A stretch of DNA of 64,000 nt from Crocinitomicaceae bacterium (GTDB lineage Bacteria > Bacteroidota > Bacteroidia > Flavobacteriales_D > Crocinitomicaceae), in the NCBI GenBank assembly GCA_002709305.1, contig PAQM01000024.1:62001-126000 (forward strand), read 5' to 3'. How positions within the stretch are numbered: the stretch's first letter is position 1; each line of letters starts with the position of its first letter. A model generated the notes under the pieces. The model worked only from the letters and a program-made list of their open reading frames with translations, was not told where the DNA came from and did not search any database. Position numbers and translations under genes: made by a program. Positions 45,866 to 55,842 of this stretch are shown piece after piece.

Positions 45866-48262
45866 TTAAAATTCAAAATTCCATGTTACACTAGGTAAAA
45901 TAGGGAACAGGGTGACTTGTTTTACTGTTATTTCAAAATCTCCCGCAAGAAAGTCGCCATCGTTATCTACATACAAGAAGTATGGGTTAGCCCTATTGTA
46001 TATGTTATATATTGATATAGCAACATTAGTTCGAAGTTTCTTTTTTACTTTAATTATTTTCCCTGTTTCAATATCTATTTTGTCTTTATACTCTTTTCCA
46101 TACCATGTCGCAGAGATATCTAATCGATGATAAGGAGCCATTCTTGTTGAGTTTCTTTGGCCATAATTAAAAAGTAATGACTGGTTTTGAACATACCAAG
46201 ATGTTGGAAGTGTTAATGTATTTCCAGTAGCATATATAAAGGATCCACTAATAGTCCAACGATTATTTATCTTATATGAGGTCACTATGGATAGGTCATG
46301 TCTTCGATCATATTTTGCAGGGAATGGTTCACCATTGTTTAAATCTTCAAACTTTCTTTCTGTTTTACTCCATGTATATCCAAACCAGCCTGTAAATTTA
46401 CCTACTCTTTTTTTTATAAAGAACTCGGAACCATAGCTCCAACCATTTCCAAAGACTAATAAATTGTCTGTATTATCTTGAATATTATCTCCTGGTAGTG
46501 CACCTTCTTTATATTCAATAAGGTTTTGCATTGTTTTATAGTATAGTTCAATAGATGCTTCAATTCGATTTTCAAGGAAGTTTTTAAAGTATCCAATGGA
46601 TGCTTGCCAACCTCTTTGTGGTTTTGCTTTATCGGTTGTTGGGTACCAAATGTCTGTAGGTAGTGATACAGCACTTAGAGATGTCAAATGAACGTACTGG
46701 TAATTGTATGAATATCCGGCTTTAATAGAACTTTTACCTGGAAGAAGCCACCTTAAGGAAATTCTTGGCTCAAGGCCATGATAAAATTTTATAATTTCTC
46801 TTTTTCCATAGTCAATTGTTGAATCAGGTGTACTAATATCTCCCTTTATGTATCTTGTAAATGGACCAACATGTTGAAATGTGCTATATCTCAATCCCCC
46901 ATTTAATCTTATATTTTCATTTATGTCAAATTCATCTAGAAAATATATTGCAGATTCATGACTAAATAATTTTTGCGCTAGGCCTGTATCAAAAGTTGTA
47001 TTACCACTCTCAGCAGAAACACTTACTGGAGTAAATGTGTGGTATATATAATCGGCTCCAAATTTCACTTTGTGTCTTGCATTAGGAAAGTAGGTGAAAC
47101 CTATTTTTGCACCGTAGTCACGAATCCCTGAGTTTAATGAAAAACGAAATTCATCTTGTGAAGATCCAAAACTGAAATTATAGTCAGACAGTGTTGTATT
47201 AAGGTTCATAAATAGCTTACTTGAAAATATATGATTCCATCTTAGACTCGCTATTCCATTACCCCAAGGCATGTCTACTTGAAAATTATCATTTATATTA
47301 CCAAAACTAAAATCATCTTTACCATAATAGCTAGTAAAAAAAATCTTATCTTTTTTTGTGACTTCATAATCTAGCTTTAGGTTAAGATCATAAAAATAGT
47401 AGCTAGATCCTGAAAAAGGTGACGAATCAGGAATTGCAGCTTTCATAATAAGATCAAGATAAGTCCTTCTTCCAGAGACAATAAATGAACCTTTATTTTT
47501 TTTTAATGGTCCTTCAATAGTTATTCTAGAAGATATTGCTCCTATTCCACCTTTAACACCTATTTTTTTTTTATTACCATCATTTGTATTAACTTCTAGA
47601 ACAGCTGACATTCTACCTCCAAAATTTGCTGGCATACCACCTTTAATTAAGTTAACATTTTTCACGGCATCAGCATTAAACACAGAAAAAAAACCAAATA
47701 AGTGAGCAGCATTATATACAACTGCTTCATCTAATAAAACAAGGTTTTGATCTGGACCCCCACCTCTAACATAAAAACCTTGCCCACCTTCTGAGGCAGA
47801 AGAAACTCCTGGTAATAGTTGAATTGTTTTTATAACATCCACTTCCCCCATAAATGCAGGGAGTGTTTTTATTTCATTAATATCAAGTTTTAATTGTCCT
47901 AACTTAGTACTCTTAATGTTATCTTCAGCATTTGCATTAACAATAACTTCCTCTATATTTTGAAGATTTTTTTCAATTTCTAAATCTAATCTAACATCAG
48001 TTGTAAGGTTGATATTTTTCTTTGTTGTTTTCATTCCAAAGGAACGAAATTCAACTAAATAATTTCCTCTGGGAACAGTAAGTGAGTAAAATCCGTAGGT
48101 GTTTGTTACTGTCCCTTTTTTTAATTTGGGGATATATATTTTTCCACCTATTATTATTTCACCACTGCTAATATCTTTTAGATAACCACTCAGTGTACTA
48201 TTCTCTTGACTTAATATTTGAAATACAAATAAAAATGTAATTAGAGTTATAGTAGTTTTCAT
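45866..48262 (-). CDS. TonB-dependent outer-membrane receptor
   Basis: 798-residue outer-membrane transporter. Signal peptide about 1-19 (ending ILSQ), a carboxypeptidase-regulatory-like domain at about 20-100 (TLSGYLKDISSGEIIIGGKI), a plug domain at about 110-220 (PAFMGEVDVIKTIQLLPGV, FYVRGGGPDQNLVLLDE), then a 22-strand-type barrel ending in an aromatic residue (SVTWNFEF). ATG 48262 starts a clean signal; an in-frame ATG at 48283 adds a hydrophobic non-signal start. It leads the operon with two DUF4249 lipoproteins. The ligand cannot be read from sequence. Confidence 0.93.
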   Translation of the reverse strand: MKTTITLITFLFVFQILSQENSTLSGYLKDISSGEIIIGGKIYIPKLKKGTVTNTYGFYSLTVPRGNYLVEFRSFGMKTTKKNINLTTDVRLDLEIEKNLQNIEEVIVNANAEDNIKSTKLGQLKLDINEIKTLPAFMGEVDVIKTIQLLPGVSSASEGGQGFYVRGGGPDQNLVLLDEAVVYNAAHLFGFFSVFNADAVKNVNLIKGGMPANFGGRMSAVLEVNTNDGNKKKIGVKGGIGAISSRITIEGPLKKNKGSFIVSGRRTYLDLIMKAAIPDSSPFSGSSYYFYDLNLKLDYEVTKKDKIFFTSYYGKDDFSFGNINDNFQVDMPWGNGIASLRWNHIFSSKLFMNLNTTLSDYNFSFGSSQDEFRFSLNSGIRDYGAKIGFTYFPNARHKVKFGADYIYHTFTPVSVSAESGNTTFDTGLAQKLFSHESAIYFLDEFDINENIRLNGGLRYSTFQHVGPFTRYIKGDISTPDSTIDYGKREIIKFYHGLEPRISLRWLLPGKSSIKAGYSYNYQYVHLTSLSAVSLPTDIWYPTTDKAKPQRGWQASIGYFKNFLENRIEASIELYYKTMQNLIEYKEGALPGDNIQDNTDNLLVFGNGWSYGSEFFIKKRVGKFTGWFGYTWSKTERKFEDLNNGEPFPAKYDRRHDLSIVTSYKINNRWTISGSFIYATGNTLTLPTSWYVQNQSLLFNYGQRNSTRMAPYHRLDISATWYGKEYKDKIDIETGKIIKVKKKLRTNVAISIYNIYNRANPYFLYVDNDGDFLAGDFEITVKQVTLFPILPSVTWNFEF

Positions 48263-48280
48263 GTTTTTCAAAAATAGATA

Positions 48281-48288
48281 CAAATTTA
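48281..48288 (-). promoter_or_regulatory. -7 promoter box for the TonB receptor operon
   Basis: The minus strand reads TAAATTTG, an exact TAnnTTTG match, 18 nt before ATG 48262. A second exact match, TATTTTTG at 48269-48276, lies 6 nt before the ATG. Confidence 0.45.
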
Positions 48289-48403
48289 CTTATAAATTAG
48301 AATTTAACTTAAGTAAAATATATCAACTTAGAAATAATACAATTACTTTAATTTTATATCTATTTGACAATTCATGTAACTTTATATTCTAGTTAGATTT
48401 TGG

Positions 48404-48411
48404 TATTTTTG
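48404..48411 (+). promoter_or_regulatory. -7 promoter box for pheT-bioD-bioA
   Basis: TATTTTTG matches TAnnTTTG exactly, 26 nt before the pheT ATG. Confidence 0.45.
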
Positions 48412-48437
48412 TTTTCTAACAAATTTTCAAATAAATC

Positions 48438-50870
48438 ATGAAGATTTCATATAATTGGCTAAAAAAATATATTGACACTGATTTATCTCCAATAGAAATT
48501 AGTGAGATTTTGACAAATACTGGTCTAGAAGTTGAGGGAGTTCATAAAGTTGAGTCAATAAAAGGTGGTTTAGAAGGAATTTTCGTTGGTGAGATAATAT
48601 CTACAAAACAACATCCTAATGCCGATCGTTTAAAACTTACTAATGTATCTATTGGAAATGAAACACTTCAAATTGTATGTGGAGCAAATAATGCAAGATC
48701 TGGCATTAAAGTTATTGTTGCAACCGTAGGTTCAACTTTATGGCCTACTCCCGAAAAACCTTTTAAAATAAAGAAATCGAAAATAAGAGGTGTTGAATCA
48801 TTTGGAATGCTTTGTGCAGAAGATGAAATTGGTATAGGTACTAGTCATGAAGGTATTTTGGAGTTGGATAAATCTGTTAAAGTTGGTATTCCTGCATCAA
48901 ATTACTTTGATTTAGAAGATGATTATCAAATTGAAATTGGTCTGACCCCAAATCGATCAGATGCGATGGGGCATATAGGTGTAGCAAGAGATTTAATTGC
49001 TTATTTGAATGTTCATAATAAATTAGATTTATCTTTAAATATTCCTCCTTTAGAGAATTTTGAAGTTGAAAAAAATAATCTTAATGTTGATGTATCTATT
49101 CAAGATAAAGAGAATTGTCCACATTATATGGGAGTGACAATTTCAGGTGTAACAATTAAATCTTCTCCTTCTTGGTTAAAAAATAGCTTAAAATCTATTG
49201 GTATTTCTCCTATCAATAATGTTGTTGACGTTACTAATTATGTTATGCATGAATTAGGCTCTCCTTTACATGTTTTTGATGCTTCAAAATTAAATGGTAA
49301 AATAGTTGTAAAGAATGCCAAAAATGGAGATGAATTTAAAACTTTAGATGGAGTAAATCGTAAGTTAAAGGATTCAAATTTGATGATTACAAATGGCATT
49401 GACAATTTATGTATTGCGGGTGTTATTGGGGGAGAAGATTCTAGTGTTAAAGATGAAACAACAAATATTTTTTTAGAGTCTGCGTATTTTAATCCTATTT
49501 CTATAAGAAAGACTGCCAAAATGTTTGGATTGAACACCGACGCTTCATTTCGTTTCGAAAGAGGCGTGGATCCAAATACAGTAGATTATGCATTAAAACG
49601 AGCGGCACTTTTAATTCAGGAATTAGCAGGTGGACACGTAAGTATGGATGTTGTTGATCTTAATAATAATACTTTTAAAAATCATGTTGTAGTATTTAAT
49701 TATGAAAGGTGTAATAAGCTTATTGGTGTTAACTTATCTATTCAAGTGGTTGATGATATTCTCGAGAATTTAGGCATTAAAATTCTTTCAAAAAATGCAT
49801 CAGAAGTTAAATTAGAAATTCCATCTTATCGTATTGATGTTACACGTGAAGTTGATGTAATTGAAGAGGTCCTTCGTATTTATGGTTTCAATAATATTCC
49901 AATTTTAAAGAAATTAAATTCTTCCATAAATAAATCGATAAAACTTAATTTAGAAAAAGTCCAACATGTTGTTTCTGAAATGCTTGTTGGTATGGGGTTC
50001 TCGGAGATAATAAATAATTCTTTAACAAAATCAGAATATTATGATAGGTTTGGGAATCAAATTTTCAACTCTGATTTTAATGTTGAAATGTTAAATCCAT
50101 TAAGTAAAGACCTTGATATAATGAGGCAATCATTATTGTTTAACCTTCTAGAGACAATTACTTATAATCAAAATCGTCAAAATCCAAATTTGATGTTATA
50201 TGAGTATGGTAAAGTCTATCAAAAAAACCAAAACAATTATTCTGAAAATAATCGTTTAATGATTTGTTTAACAGGCTTAAAGGGTAAAGAAAGTTGGAAC
50301 TCTTTAAAAGAGAATTATACTTATTATTCAATAAAAGGAATTGTTCTATCAATATTTAAACGTATTGGTATAAATACTCTTGTAAAAGAAAAAGAACATA
50401 GTGAATCTTTATTATATGATGGAGTGTCTCTATTTGTTTTAGATAATAAAATTGGTGATATAGGTTGGGTTTCACCTGATATGAAGGATTATTTTGGTCT
50501 TAAAAATGATGTTTTTATTGCGGATTTAAATTGGGATCAAATTATAGAGAGTATAAAGTTCAATAAAATAAAGTATACTGAGCTACCAAAAACATTTGCA
50601 GTTAGGAGAGATTTTTCATTATTACTTAATTCATCTATTAATTTCTCTGAAATAGAAAATATCGCTAAAAAATGCGATAAAAAAATTCTAAAGGAAGTCA
50701 GTTTGTTTGATGTTTATGAAGGAGACAATCTAGATAAAGGTAAAAAGTCTTATACTGTTTCCTTTATGTTTCAAGATTCCGAAAGAACATTGAAAGATAG
50801 TCAAGTTGATCATATTATGGATAAAATAAGAATCCAACTTGAATCTAAATTGAATGCTCAATTGAGATAA
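48438..50870 (+). CDS. pheT: Phenylalanyl-tRNA synthetase beta subunit
   Basis: 810-residue subunit that, with PheS, charges tRNA-Phe. Domains: an N-terminal start SYNWLKKYIDTDLSP, an EMAP-like tRNA-binding region (about 43-155, VGEIISTKQHPNADRLKL), the B3/B4 editing region (NVVDVTNYVMHELGSPLHVFDA), B5 (about 400-475), the core (about 490-680), and an FDX-ACB anticodon-binding domain at the end (about 715-810, FAVRRDFSLLLN). pheS is not adjacent. Its stop is directly followed by the bioD start. Confidence 0.95.
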   Translation: MKISYNWLKKYIDTDLSPIEISEILTNTGLEVEGVHKVESIKGGLEGIFVGEIISTKQHPNADRLKLTNVSIGNETLQIVCGANNARSGIKVIVATVGSTLWPTPEKPFKIKKSKIRGVESFGMLCAEDEIGIGTSHEGILELDKSVKVGIPASNYFDLEDDYQIEIGLTPNRSDAMGHIGVARDLIAYLNVHNKLDLSLNIPPLENFEVEKNNLNVDVSIQDKENCPHYMGVTISGVTIKSSPSWLKNSLKSIGISPINNVVDVTNYVMHELGSPLHVFDASKLNGKIVVKNAKNGDEFKTLDGVNRKLKDSNLMITNGIDNLCIAGVIGGEDSSVKDETTNIFLESAYFNPISIRKTAKMFGLNTDASFRFERGVDPNTVDYALKRAALLIQELAGGHVSMDVVDLNNNTFKNHVVVFNYERCNKLIGVNLSIQVVDDILENLGIKILSKNASEVKLEIPSYRIDVTREVDVIEEVLRIYGFNNIPILKKLNSSINKSIKLNLEKVQHVVSEMLVGMGFSEIINNSLTKSEYYDRFGNQIFNSDFNVEMLNPLSKDLDIMRQSLLFNLLETITYNQNRQNPNLMLYEYGKVYQKNQNNYSENNRLMICLTGLKGKESWNSLKENYTYYSIKGIVLSIFKRIGINTLVKEKEHSESLLYDGVSLFVLDNKIGDIGWVSPDMKDYFGLKNDVFIADLNWDQIIESIKFNKIKYTELPKTFAVRRDFSLLLNSSINFSEIENIAKKCDKKILKEVSLFDVYEGDNLDKGKKSYTVSFMFQDSERTLKDSQVDHIMDKIRIQLESKLNAQLR

Positions 50871-51485
50871 ATGAATAAGCAGTTTGTAATTACTGGTATT
50901 GGTACTGATGTTGGGAAAACAGTTGTCAGCTCTATAATAGCTGAATCATTAAAAGCAGTATATTGGAAACCAATACAAGCTGGCGATTTAAATAATTCTG
51001 ACTCACAAAAAGTTGCAAGATACACTTCTAATGTAACCATATTGAGGGAAGCATATAGTTTGTCAACACCAATTTCACCTCATGCAGCTGCTGACATTGA
51101 TGGTCTTGCTATCTCATCTTCTAAATTAAAATTACCTGTTGTAAAATCTAATTTTATTATTGAAGGAGCAGGAGGGCTAATGGTTCCTTTAAATAAAGAT
51201 GGTTTGAATATTTTAGATTTAATAGCTCTATGGGATTTAGAGACAATTATAGTTTCACGTCATTATTTAGGTAGTATAAATCATAGTCTATTAACCGCTG
51301 AAATATTAAAACATAGAGGAATTAAAATTGCAGGATTTATTTTTGTTGGTAATGAAAAAAAATCAACAGAGTCTATTATTTTAAATACTTCAGGTTTGAA
51401 GATGATAGCTCGCATACCAATTGTGAAAAAAATAGATAAATCTTTTATTTTAAATCAATCAGAAAAGATAAAATCAAAATTATGA
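50871..51485 (+). CDS. bioD: Dethiobiotin synthetase
   Basis: 204-residue biotin synthesis enzyme that closes the ureido ring using CO2 and ATP. The P-loop is GIGTDVGKTVVSSI (about residues 8-21), YWKPIQAGD is the substrate-binding motif, and FIIEGAGGLMVPLN is the conserved third motif. It begins directly after the pheT stop codon and overlaps bioA by 4 nt. Confidence 0.95.
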   Translation: MNKQFVITGIGTDVGKTVVSSIIAESLKAVYWKPIQAGDLNNSDSQKVARYTSNVTILREAYSLSTPISPHAAADIDGLAISSSKLKLPVVKSNFIIEGAGGLMVPLNKDGLNILDLIALWDLETIIVSRHYLGSINHSLLTAEILKHRGIKIAGFIFVGNEKKSTESIILNTSGLKMIARIPIVKKIDKSFILNQSEKIKSKL

Positions 51486-52759
51486 GCTCTATTTTAGAAA
51501 AGGATAAAAAATATGTTTGGCATCCTTTCACTCAACATTTTAATTCAGAAGAACTTCTCGAAATAGTTAAAGCAGAGGGCGTTTTTTTATATGACAGTAG
51601 TGGCAAGAAATATATAGATGCTAATTCATCATGGTGGGTAAATATTCACGGTCATGGCAACAAATATATTGGAGAAGCAATTGTGGAACAATTTAATAAA
51701 ATTGATCATATTGTTTTTGCTGGATTAACTCACTTAAAAGCTGTAGAATTAGCTAAGAGAATTACTAAAATATTGCCTACAGAAATGGAAAAAGTTTTCT
51801 TTTCAGATAATGGTTCAACATCAGTTGAAATCGGTTTAAAGATGATTATTCAATATTGGCATAATAAAGGAATTAAGAAAAATCGATTTTTAGCAATGAG
51901 AGGTTCATATCATGGAGACACATTTGGTGCGATGTCAATTGGTCAGCGTGGTTATTTTAATGTGCCATTTGAGCCATTTTTTTTTGATGTTGATTATATT
52001 GATTTTCCAAATAAATTTAATGAGGATTCAATTTTATCACACTCAAAGTCATTATTTGAAACAGGTGATTTTGCAGGTATGATATTAGAACCTTTAGTTC
52101 AAGGAGCATCTGGAATGCGCATGTATTCTCCTTTATTTTTGGATAGACTAGCAACATTAGCAAAAGATAATGATGTTTTAATAATATATGATGAGGTTAT
52201 GACGGGATTTGGTAGGACTGGAAAAATGTTTGCTACAGACTATTGTCAAGTAAAACCTGATATTATAACCCTATCAAAAGGTTTGACAGCTGGGGTAATG
52301 CCTTTAGGATTAACAGTAACGTCGAATAGAATTTATAATGCCTTTTTAGGTGAAGAAACCACAAAAGCTTTGTTACATGGTCATTCTTTTACTGCCAATC
52401 CAATTGCTTGTGCTGTTGCTTGTGCTAATTTAGATTTATTTGAACAACCAATTACCATTCAGTGCATTCAGAATCTTGAATTATGGAATCAAGAATTTAA
52501 ACTAGAACTAGAAAAAATTGAATGTGTTAACAATATTCGTCAACAAGGTACTATTATTGCTTTTGATGTTTTGTCTGAGGAAGGAAATACATATTTCTCA
52601 GATATTAAAACAAAAGCATATAAATATTTCTTGAGTCAAGGAGTTTTACTTAGGCCTTTAGGAAATGTGATTTTTATAAATCCTCCATTAATAATTTCGA
52701 AAGAGGAGTATAATAAAATCACAAAAGCGATTTTAAGATTTTTGAAAGACAGAAATTAG
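51482..52759 (+). CDS. bioA: Adenosylmethionine-8-amino-7-oxononanoate aminotransferase
   Basis: 425-residue PLP enzyme that makes 7,8-diaminopelargonic acid, the substrate of BioD. Family signs are the start KYVWHPFTQHF, YIDANSSWWVNIHGHGNKYI, RGSYHGDTFGAMSIG and the PLP lysine in ITLSKGLTAGVMPLG. Gene pairing with bioD makes the assignment safe against other class III aminotransferases. bioB, bioF and bioC are not in the window. Confidence 0.95.
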   Translation: MSSILEKDKKYVWHPFTQHFNSEELLEIVKAEGVFLYDSSGKKYIDANSSWWVNIHGHGNKYIGEAIVEQFNKIDHIVFAGLTHLKAVELAKRITKILPTEMEKVFFSDNGSTSVEIGLKMIIQYWHNKGIKKNRFLAMRGSYHGDTFGAMSIGQRGYFNVPFEPFFFDVDYIDFPNKFNEDSILSHSKSLFETGDFAGMILEPLVQGASGMRMYSPLFLDRLATLAKDNDVLIIYDEVMTGFGRTGKMFATDYCQVKPDIITLSKGLTAGVMPLGLTVTSNRIYNAFLGEETTKALLHGHSFTANPIACAVACANLDLFEQPITIQCIQNLELWNQEFKLELEKIECVNNIRQQGTIIAFDVLSEEGNTYFSDIKTKAYKYFLSQGVLLRPLGNVIFINPPLIISKEEYNKITKAILRFLKDRN

Positions 52760-52768
52760 TTTATTTTT

Positions 52769-53644
52769 CTATAACTTAGCACCTGCACTTAGACTAAAAG
52801 AATTGATTATTCCTTTTCTATTAGGATAATTAATAGCTGTATTTATTCTAGTATAATCAATTCCTACTGCTAGTCTTTTACGTCTATATTTAATTTCTAA
52901 GCCATATGAAATTCCAGTTTCGATTTCATCAGGATCTAAAGGAGGTGGAGCTGTATTTCCGAACGTTAGACCTCCAATAATATTTGTTTCAATAGCATTA
53001 TTTTGATTAATCATAAATAGATTATTACAGCCAATGTTAAATGGAGATATATAGAAGTATGTATTATAATCCCAAGGATCAATTATTGTTGCAATTTTAG
53101 CCCACTGAATTTGAAAGCCTGGTTTATATTTTGTGTTTTCTCCAAAATACCATTTGTGTCCAATTCTAAAACCAATTGTTGTAAATGCGAACGCAGAAGT
53201 CTCTGTGTTTTCATACGGCACGTAAATATTGTTTCCAGTTACAGGGTCATAAACGAATGAATAGTCCATAATGACATCTTGAGTTGAACCAATACCACCT
53301 CCTATTAAGCCATCTATATATAATCCTTGTTTAAAAAAGGAAAATTCTTTTCTTGTGTTATTTTGAAATATATTTCTTGGAGAATTTGTGTTTGAAGCTT
53401 CTTTTTCGTTTTGTTCAAATTTTTCCCATTCACCATTTTCATATATGATTTCATCAACATCAGAGATATTAATATTTCTTATTGGACCATCATCTTGCTC
53501 GAATTTTTTATATTTTATTGTTTCTGAGGTAATTTCAATTACGTTAGCCTGTATTTTATTTCCGTCTCTTTTAATAATGACATCTTGAGAAAACACAATT
53601 ATTGAAAGAGTAAAGAAAATAAAAAAGAGTGTTATTTTTTTCAT
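52769..53644 (-). CDS. Outer-membrane beta-barrel protein of unknown function
   Basis: 291-residue exported protein. Signal peptide about 1-19 (ending VFSQ). Residues about 20-80 follow a common Bacteroidota pattern (DVIIKRDGNKIQANVIEI, TIKYKKFEQDDGP, DEIIYENGEWEKF), a small all-beta domain. After a polar linker, residues about 105-291 alternate hydrophobic and polar positions with Gly-rich strands (LYIDGLIGGGIGS, FRIGHKWYFGE, LSAGAKL) as in outer-membrane barrels. Function is unknown. It has its own -7 box. Confidence 0.7.
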   Translation of the reverse strand: MKKITLFFIFFTLSIIVFSQDVIIKRDGNKIQANVIEITSETIKYKKFEQDDGPIRNINISDVDEIIYENGEWEKFEQNEKEASNTNSPRNIFQNNTRKEFSFFKQGLYIDGLIGGGIGSTQDVIMDYSFVYDPVTGNNIYVPYENTETSAFAFTTIGFRIGHKWYFGENTKYKPGFQIQWAKIATIIDPWDYNTYFYISPFNIGCNNLFMINQNNAIETNIIGGLTFGNTAPPPLDPDEIETGISYGLEIKYRRKRLAVGIDYTRINTAINYPNRKGIINSFSLSAGAKL

Positions 53645-53670
53645 GGCTCTAGCTATTAAATAATTTAATA

Positions 53671-53678
53671 CAAAGTTA
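53671..53678 (-). promoter_or_regulatory. -7 promoter box for the outer-membrane protein gene
   Basis: The minus strand reads TAACTTTG, an exact TAnnTTTG match, 26 nt before the ATG at 53644 and just after the aminotransferase stop. Confidence 0.45.
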
Positions 53679-53688
53679 TAAATCTTTT

Positions 53689-54876
53689 TTATTTTGTTTC
53701 TTTTATAGAAGATAATATAATATCTGCTGCTTTTCGAATTTCATTTTCAGTAATATTTAGTGGTGGGGAAAGTCGAAAACTGTTGGGATGAGATAGGAAC
53801 CAGAAACTAATTAATCCTTTTTCAAGGCATTTTTTCACAACTTTTTGAACTCTTTCAGCTGATGTCATATCAAAGGCAAACATCATTCCTATTCGACGAG
53901 TTTGAATAATTTCTACTTCATGTTTTAACAGTGATTCTAGTAAAGAAGCTAATTTTTCAACTTCATTAAAATCGATTTCTTCATTTAATACATTTAAGCA
54001 TGCATTAGCAGCCGCACAAACAACTGGATGACCTCCAAAGGTTGTTATATGACCAAGCGTAGGATTATATGAAAATTTCTGGAGTATTTTTTTTGAAGAT
54101 ACCACTGCACCGATGGGCATTCCACCACCTAATGCTTTGCCTAAAGTTAAAATATCTGGAATAATATTAAAATGTTCAAAGGCAAAAAGTTTTCCTGTTC
54201 TTCCCATTCCGCATTGAATTTCATCAAAAATTAGTTTAGCACCAACTTTTGAGCATCTATCTCTTAATGCTATCATAAATTCAATATTAGGTATTCTAAC
54301 TCCTGCGTCACCTTGAATTGTCTCAATAATAACACCAGCCGTTTTTTTTGTTATTTGAGATAGTTCATTAATTGAATTAAAAGGAAGTATTTTTATATCA
54401 CCTAAAAGGGGTTCAAAGGCAGTTTTCTTTTTTTTATTTCCTGAAACGCTTAATGATCCATGCGTACTTCCATGGTAGGATCCCGTAAATGAAACGATTT
54501 GAGCTCTACCTGTTTCTCTTTTAATCAATTTTAAGGCTGCTTCATTTGCCTCAGTACCAGAATTTACTGTGTAAACACAATTGAGTTCTTTAGGTAAAAG
54601 TGAAGTGATTTTTTTACTAAAATTTAATTGTTCATCTTGGATAAATTCACCGTAAACCATTACATGTAAATGACGATCAATCTGTTTTTTTAAAGCTTTA
54701 ATTACTTTAGGGTGTTTATGTCCAATATTGTTAACAGCAACACCGGCAATCATATCCATGTAATCTTTCCCCGATTTATCAAAGATATATATACCATCAG
54801 CATAATCTATATCTATTAGATAGGGCGATTTATTTGTTTGTCCTTGAAAGGATAGGAAGTCTTCTTTTTTAGTCAT
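53689..54876 (-). CDS. Class III PLP aminotransferase
   Basis: 395-residue aminotransferase of the ornithine/acetylornithine class. VNSGTEANEAALKL, FTGSYHGSTHGSLSVSG, LIFDEIQCGMGRTGKLFAFEH and LGKALGGGMPIGAV (PLP lysine about residue 248) are all present. The substrate cannot be fixed: acetylornithine, ornithine or a related omega-amino acid are possible, and no arginine genes are adjacent. It follows the transketolase C-terminal gene after 3 nt. Confidence 0.88.
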   Translation of the reverse strand: MTKKEDFLSFQGQTNKSPYLIDIDYADGIYIFDKSGKDYMDMIAGVAVNNIGHKHPKVIKALKKQIDRHLHVMVYGEFIQDEQLNFSKKITSLLPKELNCVYTVNSGTEANEAALKLIKRETGRAQIVSFTGSYHGSTHGSLSVSGNKKKKTAFEPLLGDIKILPFNSINELSQITKKTAGVIIETIQGDAGVRIPNIEFMIALRDRCSKVGAKLIFDEIQCGMGRTGKLFAFEHFNIIPDILTLGKALGGGMPIGAVVSSKKILQKFSYNPTLGHITTFGGHPVVCAAANACLNVLNEEIDFNEVEKLASLLESLLKHEVEIIQTRRIGMMFAFDMTSAERVQKVVKKCLEKGLISFWFLSHPNSFRLSPPLNITENEIRKAADIILSSIKETK

Positions 54877-54879
54877 CGT

Positions 54880-55842
54880 TTACTTACGTTGAATTACTTT
54901 CAGCGCAGCTTCAATAATATTAGGGGTATCAATTTTATATTTACTCATTAAGTCTGCAGGTTTACCACTTTCTCCAAAGGTATCGTCAACAGCAACATAT
55001 TCTTGAGGTACACAGTGATTTCGAGAAATTAATTGAGCAATAGAGTCGCCAAGACCTCCATTCATCATATGTTCTTCAGCAGTAACAATACACTTAGTTT
55101 TGGCTATACTATCTAATACAGATTTATTGTCTAATGGTTTAATTGTGTGCATATTTATTACTTCAGCCGAAATACCTTTTTTCTCCAGTTCTCTTGCTGC
55201 TTCAATTGATTTCCAAACCAAATGTCCACATGCGACAATTGTAACATCTGTTCCTTCAATTATAGTATCTGCTTTACCAATGATAAATTTACTGTCTGGT
55301 TTAACAAAAATAGGCACTGAAGGTCTACCAAATCTTAGATAAACTGGTCCATTATGTTTTGCAATAGCGATTGTTGCTTGTTTTGTTTGATTAAAGTCGC
55401 AAGGAACAATAACAGTCATATTTGGTAACATCTTCATCATACCAATATCTTCTAATACTTGGTGAGTAGCTCCATCCTCTCCGAGAGTTAATCCTGCATG
55501 AGAAGCACAAATTTTGACATTTTTATTAGAGTAGGCTATAGATTGTCTGACTTGATCATAAACTCGGCTTGTAGAAAAGTTAGCGAAAGTTCCAGTGTAA
55601 GGTATTCTACCACCAATTGTCATTCCTGCAGCTATTCCCATCATATTGGCTTCAGCAATTCCTACTTGAAAAAAACGATCAGGAAACTCGTTTTCAAAAG
55701 CATTCATTTTTAGTGAACCTGTCAAATCAGCACATAATGCAACTACATTATCATTAACCTTTCCTATTTCTAAGAGACCTTCACCAAAACCAGATCTAGT
55801 ATCTTTTTCACCTAATAATTCTATATTATTTTTTTTAATCAT
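54880..55842 (-). CDS. Transketolase C-terminal subunit
   Basis: 320-residue protein equal to the pyrimidine-binding and C-terminal parts of transketolase. Signs are [32 protein letters not shown] (with the catalytic Glu of the thiamine site), [15 protein letters not shown] and [12 protein letters not shown]. It pairs with the N-terminal subunit encoded at 57190-58032, but a vWA gene lies between them and overlaps this gene by 4 nt. Both halves are needed for transfer of two-carbon units in the pentose phosphate pathway. Confidence 0.93.
   Translation of the reverse strand: MIKKNNIELLGEKDTRSGFGEGLLEIGKVNDNVVALCADLTGSLKMNAFENEFPDRFFQVGIAEANMMGIAAGMTIGGRIPYTGTFANFSTSRVYDQVRQSIAYSNKNVKICASHAGLTLGEDGATHQVLEDIGMMKMLPNMTVIVPCDFNQTKQATIAIAKHNGPVYLRFGRPSVPIFVKPDSKFIIGKADTIIEGTDVTIVACGHLVWKSIEAARELEKKGISAEVINMHTIKPLDNKSVLDSIAKTKCIVTAEEHMMNGGLGDSIAQLISRNHCVPQEYVAVDDTFGESGKPADLMSKYKIDTPNIIEAALKVIQRK

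Noticed and set aside
49238-49537. Open frame of 99 codons on the minus strand inside pheT
   Set aside because: It is antisense to a strongly conserved gene, has no promoter box and no recognisable domain.
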